This document shows positions 1 to 12,400 of a DNA stretch of 64,000 bases, piece by piece. The number at the start of each line of letters is the position of its first letter. Positions within the stretch are counted from its first letter, which is position 1. The notes beneath the pieces were generated by a model. It did no database searches. It worked only from the letters and a program-made list of their open reading frames with translations, and had not been told where the DNA came from. Origin of the DNA: Argyresthia goedartella (Eukaryota > Arthropoda > Insecta > Lepidoptera > Argyresthiidae); NCBI GenBank assembly GCA_949825045.1, contig OX463809.1, positions 7,591,501 to 7,655,500 on the forward strand, written 5' to 3'. A program made the translations under genes and the position numbers.

Positions 1-268
1 ACCTCTGAAGTGTGAACTACCAATCAAAACAAGAATCATCGAAATGGGTTCATAAAAAACAGACGAATTAAGAACCTCCTCCTTTTTGAAGTCGGTTGAA
101 AATGACTACACGCCAAAGTAAACTAGGCACTTCGCTCGTGACCTCATACCGTCCGGTCACTATCCTACTGAAGCGTCGAGGCGAGAGCCAGCGAGAGAGG
201 GAGGAATCGCATTCCTCGCGGGTGCCTATTTGACTTTGGCGGATAGTATGGCGGCATGAATAACGTAC

Positions 269-453
269 CTTTCCACTAGGCACGAGGAAGTGGTGCATCG
301 GATTGGTCAGGTCCCTGCTCAGGTCGAAGATCTTCACGAAGTCGGACGTGACGAGCGCGAGCTGCGTCTGCGAGCCCGGCAGCCAGGTCGCCTTGATGAT
401 GTAGTTCGTGGCCTCCAGCCCAGCGTTGAGGAGCAGGTGGTCGGCTACCGCAC
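269..453 (-). CDS. UBR4: UBR4 exon 35 of window (residues 1863-1924)
   Basis: [20 protein letters not shown], then [20 protein letters not shown], ending LVPSGK in phase 0 before GTACGT. The gene continues below position 1. Confidence 0.95.
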
Positions 454-3400
454 CTAGTGGGACAGGAACACAGCGTCACAGCTTTTCCCGTACGGGGTAA
501 CAGAGGCCCAATTATTCAATGGGTCATGTAAAAAAAAACAAAGGTTTGGTACCTTTGTTTTTTTTTTACTGAGAAAACCATTTCGACATAATTGTGTTCA
601 TTATTCCTATCAAAAATTATTTCAGTATTACTGAAATATCCGTAAAAAACATCATGTACTTCATTTGTCCTGTACGGCGTAGTTTGTTCAAATTCCATTC
701 GCCGTTAAGTTGGCTGTTCTGTAAAACTGTCAAGAAGTCTAGAGGTAGTCGGAAAATGTTCACAACAAACGTGATGCATATTTCATTCATTGACATTACG
801 ACAAGCCAATAAGATGACACCTACTTTATTGAACAATGTCATTATTGAGTTGAATGGCACATGCACAGATTAACATATCCATCCCCCTGTCACGCAAAAA
901 GGACTGTTCATTCAATAGTCCTTTCGCGTGAAAGAGGACCTTCCAAAAAATGTACACATCGATACAATCACATGATACAGATAATGATAATGTCAAAACA
1001 TACGATATGCCGAAATTGAACAAAGAAATTATCGCGGCTAATTTTAAGTTTCGACGTAGATACACCATACGCGCGGAAAAAAGGGATAGAAATGACAGAG
1101 GAAGAAAGAAAGAAGGAAATGAAAGAAAGAAAGAAATATCTACAAAAAATAACAAACCGCATACAACATCATTATCACGATAAGCCTCAGCAGCTGCAAA
1201 ATGTCAGTTGACTCAGCATAATGCTACGATGTAAACATCTTAGCGCTAGTTTTCTTTCAGTGCCAGCGGTGACCCAGAAGCGACCTAACATTGTATAGAG
1301 ATGCGTTCCCGCTGAATCCGCCCAAACGAAGTTCGGTTATACGCCAAAAAGTGACGTAATTTCGACAAGTGTGTTGCTGGTAATTGAAATAGCAATGTAC
1401 GCCGAACATCTGTTTTGACGTGTGTTCTGACACTAAACCCACAGAAAATATAACTCTAAAAAAAACGCATATTCGACGATTTAAAACGCGTTGCAGACGC
1501 GCATTTTTGGGTATAGGCTTATCAGAGCATCAGTTACTAAATCAGTCATTATCTCATGCCCACTTACCACCGCTATTGAAAGTGAGCACGTGACAGTCCT
1601 TCAGTCCGCACACCGCCAGTAAGTCCTCGTTGCACGGGTTCCCGCTGAGACTCAGCACCGTGAAGGGAATGGGCGCGGTCGACAGGCGGGTCAGCGTCAA
1701 CTTGTGCTTCGACGAGTCGGCTTGCTTTAGAAGCGCTGATAGTTGCAAGACCGTTATTTTGCCTGGAAGGAAAGGTAAGTCCGATCGAATGTTGGGCGTC
1801 ACAATAAACATAGGACAGTTTAGCTTTTGTCAGATTATTAATTTTTCGTAGGCATTTTATTTAAAGATTAGTGCTTCAGTCTTAGATAAATTAGAAATAT
1901 TTGGTGCAATCTCCGATTACTATGACTGAAGTTATCATATGCAACTCAATAACCTTACTCTGGTATGGAAGTCTCTCTCGTCAACAGAACGTCACCATAC
2001 GCTACATACGCTCTCTTCCCAATAACTGTATTCTACCACGGTAATTGCTTTGAGGGTGTAGTTGGGGTTTATCTGGCTTACACGACCAATCTTGGCGCTA
2101 AAATTGCTTCATTATGATCTGGATACCTTCACCACCATAAGCATAGGTTGTGCTCTTGTCTAGCCACTTATTCAATAGCCTATTTTGCGTGACAGGGAGC
2201 TAACCCAACGCCGGCTTATTATCTTGATACCTTTCTCGTGTGAAACGGCCAGGTGCTGCCTGCGGCCCTGCGGCGAGGCGAGGCAGCACATAGCGACGCG
2301 GCGCAGCTTGTGCGCCGACATGAGCTGGCGGATGGTCTGTCCGTTCTCGCCCGTGTACGACATGCGCACGTTCTCGAACGCGCCTTCTTGGGAACCTGGA
2401 AACATACACAACCACTTAACGTACAAGCAGGTAGTAATACGTATTACAAAGGTGATATCTGGCTTCTAATAATAATAATAATAATAATATTCTTATTCTT
2501 CTTCTAATTATTGATTAGTTTAATCACGTTTATCAGAGTTGAATATATAAATCACTAATGTGTAATCAGTAGTTAACGAGCACAAGGGTCGTCCGAGCTG
2601 CAAAATCACGTAAGGAATATGCGGAGACAGATGCAAATATTTATGAGGAACCATTAGTGAGAAGTTTGCTCACTGATGCCAAACAGAATCATCCAAACTT
2701 TCAATACAAAAATCTATGTATCTTTAGCCACATTTATCAGCACGTAATCCCTCACCCAGCGTCGGCAGCATCAACAGATCCGTATGCGTGAACGTCTTCT
2801 CGCCCAGATGCAGCTGCGCGAGCGCTCGCTGCGCCCGGCCGTGCGCGCCCACCGCGGCACCGCGCGAGCAGGCTGCACGCACAGGCCGGCGCAGCGCCGT
2901 GAGCAGGCGCAGCACGCGCTCCATGCACGCGGCCCAGCCGGGGTAGGCGGCCAGGAAGGCGCGGCAGCCTGCGTGGAACAATCAATCCAACCAAGGTTTA
3001 CAATATCAGGGCAGCAATGATTTCGGTGAGTATTCCTTTCGAAATATTATTAGCTTGTTCCGCTTCTTCCCCACTGCTAAACTAGATAAAGTTGAGCAGT
3101 GGGTAATACCAACCGCTCAACTGGTAATAAGGCATTTGACAAGGTAGTCCAATAAATCTAGAAACGTGTCTCAAGCTGAACCTATTTAAACTAAAACGTT
3201 TGACAATATCAGAATTGTAAACCGTTTTGACAATTCCTAAAAGTAACTATTTTGACTATCAGTCAAATACCGTATTGCTCAACTATGAATAGTTGAACTA
3301 TACAGTACACTATTTTCATGTAACTCACACAAAACTTATAAAAAGACATTTTTTTATAAGTTTTGTGTGAAATAAAGAAATATGAATGAATGAATGAATG

Positions 3401-6400
3401 AATAACTACGTCCTACTGCTCAACTGCTCATCTGGTTGAGCAATCTAGTAATCTAGCAATGGGGAAAAAAGTAACAGGATGACATACTGATCAACTAAGT
3501 TGAGCAAAAAATGGTTGAGCGATACGGCACAAAGTGTTCGGTCTATGTCCTACTGCTCAACTGGTCCAATAGTTGAGCAATCTAGTTAAGCAGTGGGGAA
3601 GAAGCGGCTTGTTGTGACGTACAAGAGAAATGGTCAGTTCGACTCGACTAACTATAGCTCTCGTGTTAAACTAGAACCGGAATAGTTTCACGATACAGGA
3701 TACATTTAGTGTGGAGGCCTAGCAATTCAAATGTATATCTGAATATGTGAATAAATAAATTTGAATTTGAATACTGGCCCCACACTAGATAATACGCAAG
3801 AAATAATTGGATCCTACATGACCAAATCAAATATAGTGACTTCTATACAAACACAACGGCGAAATTAATTAATCAATTTAATGGCTGCCATTAATTAATT
3901 TAATTTTTTTAACCCTTTAATTTTTCATTGATTTTGGACTTAAGCCAAAAAGTTGAAAAAATGACGCGAAATATATTGTCTCTGTCACCTGTCGGGTTAA
4001 TAATTGGATAGCTATTGCTTCCCTACCTTGTATATTAGCTGCCAGCACGGGCCGGCGCGACGGCGCCAGCACGGCGGGCGGGGTCGGGCTGGAGGGGCGG
4101 CGGCGCAGCGACGGCGCGGGCGGCGCCTCGTCAGTGGCTGCACCCGCACGCGCGCCGCCAAGCGTCACTGAGCGCTTCACTAGGGCTTGGCAGCTGTGGA
4201 CATTGTGGAGAGTCAGACGACCGGCCAGATGGAATAATGTATCATAGCCATAGCTGGCGGCAGGCGGTGGATGCGGGAGCCTCAGCACCAGAGTAGATGG
4301 CATCGCAAAGAAGAGTTTTGGTTTAGCTAGTAAGTCAATACTCATATTTGGGAAACCGGTCAACCCAACATCTTTATGGAGAGATATCAATTGATCATAT
4401 AACACCTCACCTAGTATCCGGCTTAGCGCCGCAATCGCAGAAGAAGTTGCCGAACTTGGCATACGACACGTCATGTCCACGATGACAGACGCGCGCGCAT
4501 ACGCTACAGACTCCCACGCCATCCACCATCTTGCACGTGTGACAGTGGTACCAGTGCTGGTTCATGAACTCGCGCTGGGTTACCGTGAACGTGCATAGTT
4601 TGTATTGCAGCATTGCGTCTTCATCCTGGGAAAAAGATGGGTGTTAGATGCGGCTATTGATTCCACTTTAACGTTCGGAAAAGACATTTGTACATAATTG
4701 TTTATATTCCATAAGAAGCGTGGTCTATCACAAACGCCCACTAAAGACTGGTCCAGCATAATTAAAGATGACGTAAGTATGCGAAAGAAGAAGGAGGACA
4801 CCATCTACGTGCATTATCTCCAAGCCTGGACACACCCTATAGTGAGATAGTTAGACTTTTATAAACAGAACGAGAGTAATTTGACATTTGATTTCAATTG
4901 TTTCAAGAGATCGGTCTTACCGAATCATCAGCGCTGGTATCATCATCGTCCTGTTGTTCGTCGGTGTAGTCCAACTCAAAGCCGAGATCTGAGGGCGACT
5001 CGCAATTTGGGCTGACAGAGCGCCACGCTGCAACAAATTAACTATTTAAGTATTTCAAAGTATTTATTAAATAGATATTGAAACGAATAACAATGGCTTC
5101 TTATGGTTCCACACTAGGCAAAGACTGTATCATGGGCGCCCTTTTTGGGTATGTCGCAGCCAACCCGCTTAATCAGTCGTTCAATTAACAGCTTAGCCAT
5201 TTAATTAAACGGCGCCGTTCAGTCATCTACTGAATGCTTTAGCCAACGCTTAATGGCTAAATAAAGACTGTCTGGGCGAAGTGGTCGGTCAGGGTAGGTG
5301 AAGGATAAAGGGGATGAGCGAAGCGTCGCCCGTTTCTTTCACATTATGTTGTCCAAGGCTATGCAGGGCTATAAAGCTAGATGGCTGCGACAGAAATTAC
5401 TGGATCCATAAAAGACTTCAACATGTGGCCGACTGCTACCAAACTTTTTGACAGCTGCTAAACATTTTAATTACAACGCGGTAAAGCACTCTCGGGTTAA
5501 CCCCTCGGCTACTTAGCTAACGCCACTTTTCCGTTATAGGTTTTAAATTTTATTACCGTGGCATAGGGTTCAAGATCGCGCTCCGCCCCAACTACCCTCG
5601 GTTGTTGAGTAGCATATGGCTGACAAAAAACCAATGCTGACTAATAGGCTTTATTTGAAAGAGAGTATCATGATTTTGAAAACTCACAATGCGGCGGCGA
5701 GGTGCTGATAGCGTGCAGCGCATCCGTCAGATACGACAGTAGCACGCAAGCCGACTCGATCTGAGGAGCCAGGGTGGCGTCCACGTGGCCTTCCTCAAGC
5801 TTCTCCAGGACTTCTGGGCTGCTGAGGTTGTCCACGCTGCGAATATGTAATGTTTTGGTACCGAGACTGTAAGGTATGATCCCGACTGTAGCGATAGATT
5901 TAAGCAGCGTAGCTCGATGGGTATGATGGATATAATGCCATGTGATGGACACTACTTTTCAAAAAGATAATGATGGTAGACAGGTAATGGAAGACCCTAA
6001 TCGTCTTGCCCTTGACTAGTAGACAAGAAACAGACTATAGGCATTACTTCTTCTAGTGCCACTACTGGAGGTTGGCAGATCAACTCCGAATATTCCCGCT
6101 CCCGGTCTTTAGTCGGGCGGGTCTTCGTTGGAGAAAATTCTGAATAATAGGAATCACGAACTAACCAGGTGATCAGCGACTGCACTTGCGCAGTGAATAA
6201 CTGTTTATGGTCACTTCCGGAGTGCGCATCCGCCAGCCGACACATCTCACGTAACAGCAGCGGAGACGGCGCCATCTGTCCGCATACTGTGATGAGCGTG
6301 GCGAGTACGCGCGAACTCACTTCCGATGAGCTAAAAAGGACGCGCGAAGTTTACATACCGCAATTGTGGGGAAGTAGTGTTGTCAGTGTGTCTTGGGATG

Positions 6401-9400
6401 TAAATATGTCTCTGTATGTTGAGATACGGACCGGATAAGTTGGCTCAAAATTGAGGAGTTTTATACCCAGCAGTGGGCGGAAAAAAAGCTGTCGATGATG
6501 TAGAGATTAGGAAGAGTACCCACTGACCACTGACTTTCTATTGGCCGATAATTTATTCGGGTTCTTAATCAGTATGAAGATGTATGCCAGTGCACCCATT
6601 ATAACGATTTGGTATCGGCCGTATTACGTTGGCAGACCAAACTATCAACGACCAAAAAGTCTGTGGTCTGCGGGGACTCTAAAGGCAACATCGTCATCTA
6701 TCGTCAGGACTGCCGCGAGTTGCATTGATCTACATTGCGTCTGAAGAGTGGCCTTTTTGCAGTCCGCCCTTCATGAACGATAGAGGAGAGTCAGTAAAGG
6801 GGCTTTGATCTGGATGGCACAGCAGGAGCAGTAAACACACCACAAAGAGAATATCCCTGTCTCCGCTGACAGTCTAATATTCATTCTATCCTGTAGCCTT
6901 ATCAAATCGACCAATCAAATCGTTGGAAAAGACAGGTCGTGTTACGATTACAATTCAATTACAGTACGTTTGATATCAGAAATACATAATATAGCAATTT
7001 TACCTGAAAATAAAATTGTTATTATACATACTTACCTGGCTTTAAGCCTAATATTGAGAGTAGCATACTTGACTTCCTTTCCGGTGCGACGAAATTAGCC
7101 CCAAATAGCTCACTTCCTGTTTAAAACTCCTAAAATACATGTCATATCCGTTTTGAACCTTGTAACGCTTGGGGGTCTGGGTAAAACAAAACACTAATTA
7201 ACAGATTTACAAGGTTTAATTTAAGTAAACTCCAGGATGCCCAACAATTAGCAATGCGTTGATTTAGCTCTCAGGGATGAGTTCTAGAATTCACAATTAT
7301 AGGTAAGCCGTGTCCACTTAGCACTGCCTTGATAGGTAACCACTTCCCTGTAGCTATGCGGCAGGTGGTGGCACGCGTCTGGTGATGTCACCGATGTAGT
7401 CCGGAGTCAGGCAGGGCGGATCAGCAGCGGAAAGTGGCCATCAGGGTCCCAATATAGTTTGGGTCCGGCAAGTAAAACCCTGGAATTACCAATTGGGGGA
7501 TTGGACATTTTGCAAAAAGTCTAATTCCACGTTACTGCCTGCAACATCCGTTGATAAGCGGTGATCGAAGCGCTATTAACAGGGAGGCTACCAAAAGCAT
7601 TAAATAGTAATCAATGATGTTGCAGCAGTATAAAAAAAATCAGTTTAGGTATGGAAAGTGGAAGCAACAAATCACATCGTTTAATAAAATTACAATTTAT
7701 GCGAAATATGGTGTAAAAGCTATACAAGCAGTTGGAGAATAATATTATTCATTCAATTCATATGCGACTACGCCTTAAAACCAATTTAGCACATAGATAT
7801 TAATAGCTAGCGGGTAGGTATAGACTCGGCTAAGTAGACAAAGGAATTTCATCATCCTAGTTGTTCACGAATAGCGGCATAAAATGATGGAATGATTCTA
7901 GCTACAAAATAAGCGTTTTAAGTAACATTAGGCATGTAATATAAATCTACTGATTCACATTAGTAAAGGTTAAAACTATAAGTTATAATTTTTGCAACAC
8001 TCACCCGACTGGGAAACACACACACCTATTAAAATTGATAGGTAGCTAAATAATTCATCTAGCTAAATAAATAATGCATCATTGAACACTGCGCTCCATG
8101 CACAAGACAATTAAACCATACAATTGGAATTAGTTTAAAATAAATAATAAATTAGCGCTCCAAAGTAGTGGTGGCGAATGTGAGGTACGGTAGCCCCGAG
8201 CAAAGTGAATGCTGGCCGCGCCCCGCTCCACGAGTATTCGTGTGACGTCTACATATCGCTTGCTTCTTCGTTGGTGCGAGTTAAGCGCCTACGGCTTTTG
8301 TCATAGCAATAATCTCATTTGGAACGTTGGCTGGTTAAATAACGGTAATCAAGAATCCTTAGACTTAGTTTGTAGAAATCTATTTATTTTATTTGTTAAG
8401 TTTAGGTACTAGGATTAAGGTAATATTAAGGTTGTATATAATATACTTTTTCAATAAAATTGTTTACTCGAAGCATGTAAAAACAGTTATGTTACATACT
8501 CCCTCTTTTTGGGCAGAATTTTACCTATGTAAAATTCTCTATCATTATCACAGCTCTAACGCTATCAGTTTCTCAGACAGTCCTCAACTACATACTTCAC
8601 TCACTTATACAAATCGCTTATTCATCCTCGTTCATAGTTGCATTAACACAAGTAAGTTTGTGTTACGGCATTTAGCATACTGAGTATTTTCTCCAGCCTT
8701 AAAATTACTCACCAATAGCTTCAGATGGATCTTAAGAAGAGATATGTCTCATATTTTGTTAACCCAAGATATTACTCTCGTCAGCCAGAGTTACGTTCAA
8801 CGAATGGAGCAGCATTCCTATCCGTCTTGAACTTCCAACGTGATCATTTTATTTTGTTTAGTTAGAAACATAGTGCTTACAAGCATTTATATTAATGTAA
8901 ATTTTGTTATTTGAAATATAAGACAATCCGATTTCATGATAGATTATATTAGGCCCTATAGTTTGTTAGCTTTATATCCTTGATATGCCAGTCTCCTATA
9001 TTGCGACCATGAGTATCTTCGAGGACATAAACCAACGGTGATTTTTTTGCAATAATCCGACATTTTATGAATTTAGGTGCTAGCTTTTTCGAATAGCTCT
9101 TGTCCTTATCACTTAGGTAGTAAGTGCGCTTCCAGACATAGTCGCCTACACTAAATTCAGCCTGTTTCCGACGTAGATTGTAGTAATTGGAGTTTCTGGC
9201 GTGTGCTTTAATTAAACTTGCTTGAATGTCATCAAATATTTTCCGAAGTGTTCCCAGATTTTCCGCGTATTCCTCTCTTGGCGCAAATATCTTATCAGGA
9301 GCACTATCGGAATCAAGATAGTGGGAACCACAGGTAACTAGTTCACGAGCATAAACTAGAAAGGCTGGGGTGAAACCAGTCACCTCGTTAATTGATGAGT

Positions 9401-12400
9401 TTATCGCAAATTGAATTTTAGAGATGTTATCGTCCCACGATCTGTGATCGTCGCCTTCAATAAAACAAGAAACTGCTGTCAACGCTGTCTTATTGTACCT
9501 CTCCACGTTGTTAATTTGAGGTGTATACTTTGGAGTATACTGGACGTCGGGGACCTTATATTTACTGAATAGGTTCTTTAGGGTATTACTCACGAACTGT
9601 TTCCCATTGTCCATCAAAACGGATCTAGGGACTCCATGAACAAGAAATACTTCGTCCTCAAGAATACGTGAAATAATCTCCGCGGTAGCACGTCTTATAG
9701 GAAATAGAAGGCAATACTTAGAAAAGCAGCAAGTGACGACGAATAAAAAGGTGCTCTGCTTCCGAGATGGCGGTAAAGGTCCAACCAAGTCTACACTAAT
9801 CATTTGAAAGGGTCTGCAGCATTTCTTAGGTCGTCCCATAGTTCCCAAAGTAGTATGATTAGCATGTTTGTAAGACCTACACACGTCACACTCAGCCACG
9901 AAGTTTGTCACGTCACGATGCATATCAGTCCAGAAATACCTGAGGCATAGGCGTTTATACGTTTTTAGTACGCCGAAATGACCAGCAGTAGGGCAAGAAT
10001 GATTTTGCTCAATTATCTTTACTCTATTCTCAAGAGGAATTACTTCCTTCCATTCAAATTCTCTTGTTAAAGGATTCAACGATTTCTTAAAACGGAAAAG
10101 TTTACCATTCATGACTTGATAATCCAAAAATGATGCAGGCATATTCAAACAACCATTGTAGATGTTTAAGTACCATGGGTCAGTAGTATTAGGAACAAGA
10201 TTGGTAGGGCAAATCAAAGCTGATACAGGTATACGTGAAAGACTATCTGGGACAACATTATCAGAACCTCGACGATGACGAATGTCGCAATCGAAAGCGG
10301 AGAGTCTCACACTCCATCTCGCTAAGCGACCTGTAGGGTTGTTCAAGTTTATGAACCATTTTAACGCTGCATGGTCTGTATAGACAATAAACTTTCGGCC
10401 GTTTTCGAGGTAGCAGCGCCAGTGTTCAACCGCTGTTAATACAGCCAACGTTTCGCGTTCGGTTGCGCTGTAATTTTGTTCAGGTTTTGATAAGGATTTA
10501 CTCATGTATGCTATGACTCTCTCAACACCCTCCGAAGACTGTGTCAGAACTGCACCGATACCTACGTCAGACGCATCAGTGTGCACTTCGAAGGATTTTG
10601 AGTAGTCAGGGCATGATAAGACCGGAGTAGAAACAAGACATTTCTTTAAAGCTTTAAACGCCTCATCAGCTTCTGCTGACCATTTAAAAGGAGGAGCCTT
10701 TTTAGCTTGTGACGTTAATTTGTTTAAGGGAGAAGCCAAAGAGCTGAAATTTGGTATAAATCTACGATACCAAGCGGCCGTGCCTAGAAACCTACGAACT
10801 TCCTTGCGATTTTTAGGGGTGGGGTAGTTCACGATAGCTTCTACCTTCTCCGGATCAGCATGTAAACCATTGACGTCAACAACGTATCCCAGATATTTTA
10901 ATTTACTTCTAAAGAATTGACTCTTTGAGTAATTAATAGTTAGATTAGCTTCGATAAGTTTCTCCATTACCCGCACAAGTAATGAGATATGTTGTTCGAA
11001 AGTAGAAGACACGATAATTATGTCATCAACGTAGACAAAGGCCTTGTGTTCGAACTCAGGACCAGGGAACAATCGATCAACAAGACGCTGTTGTGTAGCT
11101 GGAGCGTTAGTTAAGCCGAAAGGCATGCATTTAAATTGGAAGGTTCCCCGAGTTGGAATGTAAAAAGCACACTTGCATTTGTCCTCCTCCCTAATGAGTA
11201 CCTGCCAAAAACTCTTTGACAAGTCCAAGCTAGTAAGGTATTTAGCGTCGCGTAGGTTGTCCAAAATCTCAGATATGTAAGGTAGATTGTAAGCATCTTT
11301 TTTAGTTATATCATTGAGTTTTCGACTATCCAGACAAAATCTCAACTGACCGTTCTTCTTAGGTGTGAGAAGTACAGGTGAAGACCATGCACTCTCGCAG
11401 GGTTCAACAACGTCCTCCTTGAGCATTTCATCTAACTGTTCAATTAAAATTCGTTGTTTCTCTAACGGCATTCTATAGTAGCGTTGACGAATGGGAGCAG
11501 CATTCCCAGTGTCAATGGAATGTGTAATTAGTGAAGTCCGGCCTAAGCCACGTTCCTCATAGGATATGTTCCGGAATTGAGAGATAATATGGTCAGCTGT
11601 GGTCTTCTGGTCTTCAGATAAATGTTCGTAACTGCATAGTTTTGCATCAGTATCAGTAGTTAGATCAGCAAGCGCGACTTCATCATCCGACCGCATAACA
11701 ACTGAAGTTAAATGTTTTGGGAATAGACCAAACTGATTCCAAAAGTCCATACCGAGAATTAATGTATTTTTTATTTCAGGAACTACGTATATTTCAAGTA
11801 TGTGTGATTGGTTTAAAAACTTTACGGATAGATACATAACCCCAATACTTTTCAAGCTTTGACCGCCAGCCGCCACAAATTGTATTAGTTGATTTTGTTG
11901 TAGTATAAAACCCTTCGTTGAGAAGTATTTATAAATATTGCCACCCAGAATAGAAACGGAAGAACCAGTATCCAACAATCCGAGTAGTTCTCTGTCATGC
12001 AATTCTACAGAAACATGAGGACGCGCGTGTTTAGATTCTAAATTGTGGATTGAAGAGACAGTGTAGCACGAAAAAAAATTCGAGATAAAATTAAGCCAGT
12101 CAGACCATTCAGACTTGTCAAATCTAGCAGTAGTATTAACGTTTTCGTACTTGTCGTCACCACAATCCACCGCTACTCGTTTTTTGGACTAGGCTCAGCA
12201 TTACAGACTGAGCAATCCGGAAATCGTACACCTTTCTTGCCACATTTAAAACATATCGGAAAGTGCGGTTGCCGACACTGTCCAAGAGAATGGGTGTTAA
12301 CGCGACATCTAGGGCAATAATGTTGTTTAGTATTTGAATTAGGAGTAATACTCAATGCATTGACATTAACGTTACGTGACTGCTCAGCATTCTGTTTGTA

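Larger units (their letters stand above)
3060..3607. mobile_element. MITE, 548 bp, 27-bp TIRs and likely 6-bp TSD
   Basis: Ends are inverted: 3060-3086 starts ccgcttcttccccactgct and 3581-3607 is its reverse complement with one mismatch. CTTGTT lies outside both ends (3054-3059 and 3608-3613). The interior is rich in 'ttgagca' and its inverse and has no coding capacity. A smaller MITE (3130-3275) and a perfect hairpin (3325-3370) are nested inside. Confidence 0.8.

Noticed and set aside
1095..1135. GAAA-rich tract as a CRISPR-like or regulatory array
   Set aside because: It is a simple purine microsatellite without spacer structure; no CRISPR arrays are expected or seen in this eukaryotic window.
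3917..4522. 201-codon minus-strand ORF
   Set aside because: Only 4027-4193 is exon; the rest is intron read through the exon 31 acceptor and donor, and the piece over 4411-4522 is the UBR box in a wrong frame.
8209..8412. 67-codon plus-strand ORF, repeated identically at 14942-15145
   Set aside because: It lies in the LTR on the strand opposite to the element's genes; the identity reflects LTR identity, not a gene.
12168..12170. GTG as a true start codon of pol
   Set aside because: GTG initiation is not expected in an animal; the frame continues upstream to the slippery site, so frameshifting explains it better.
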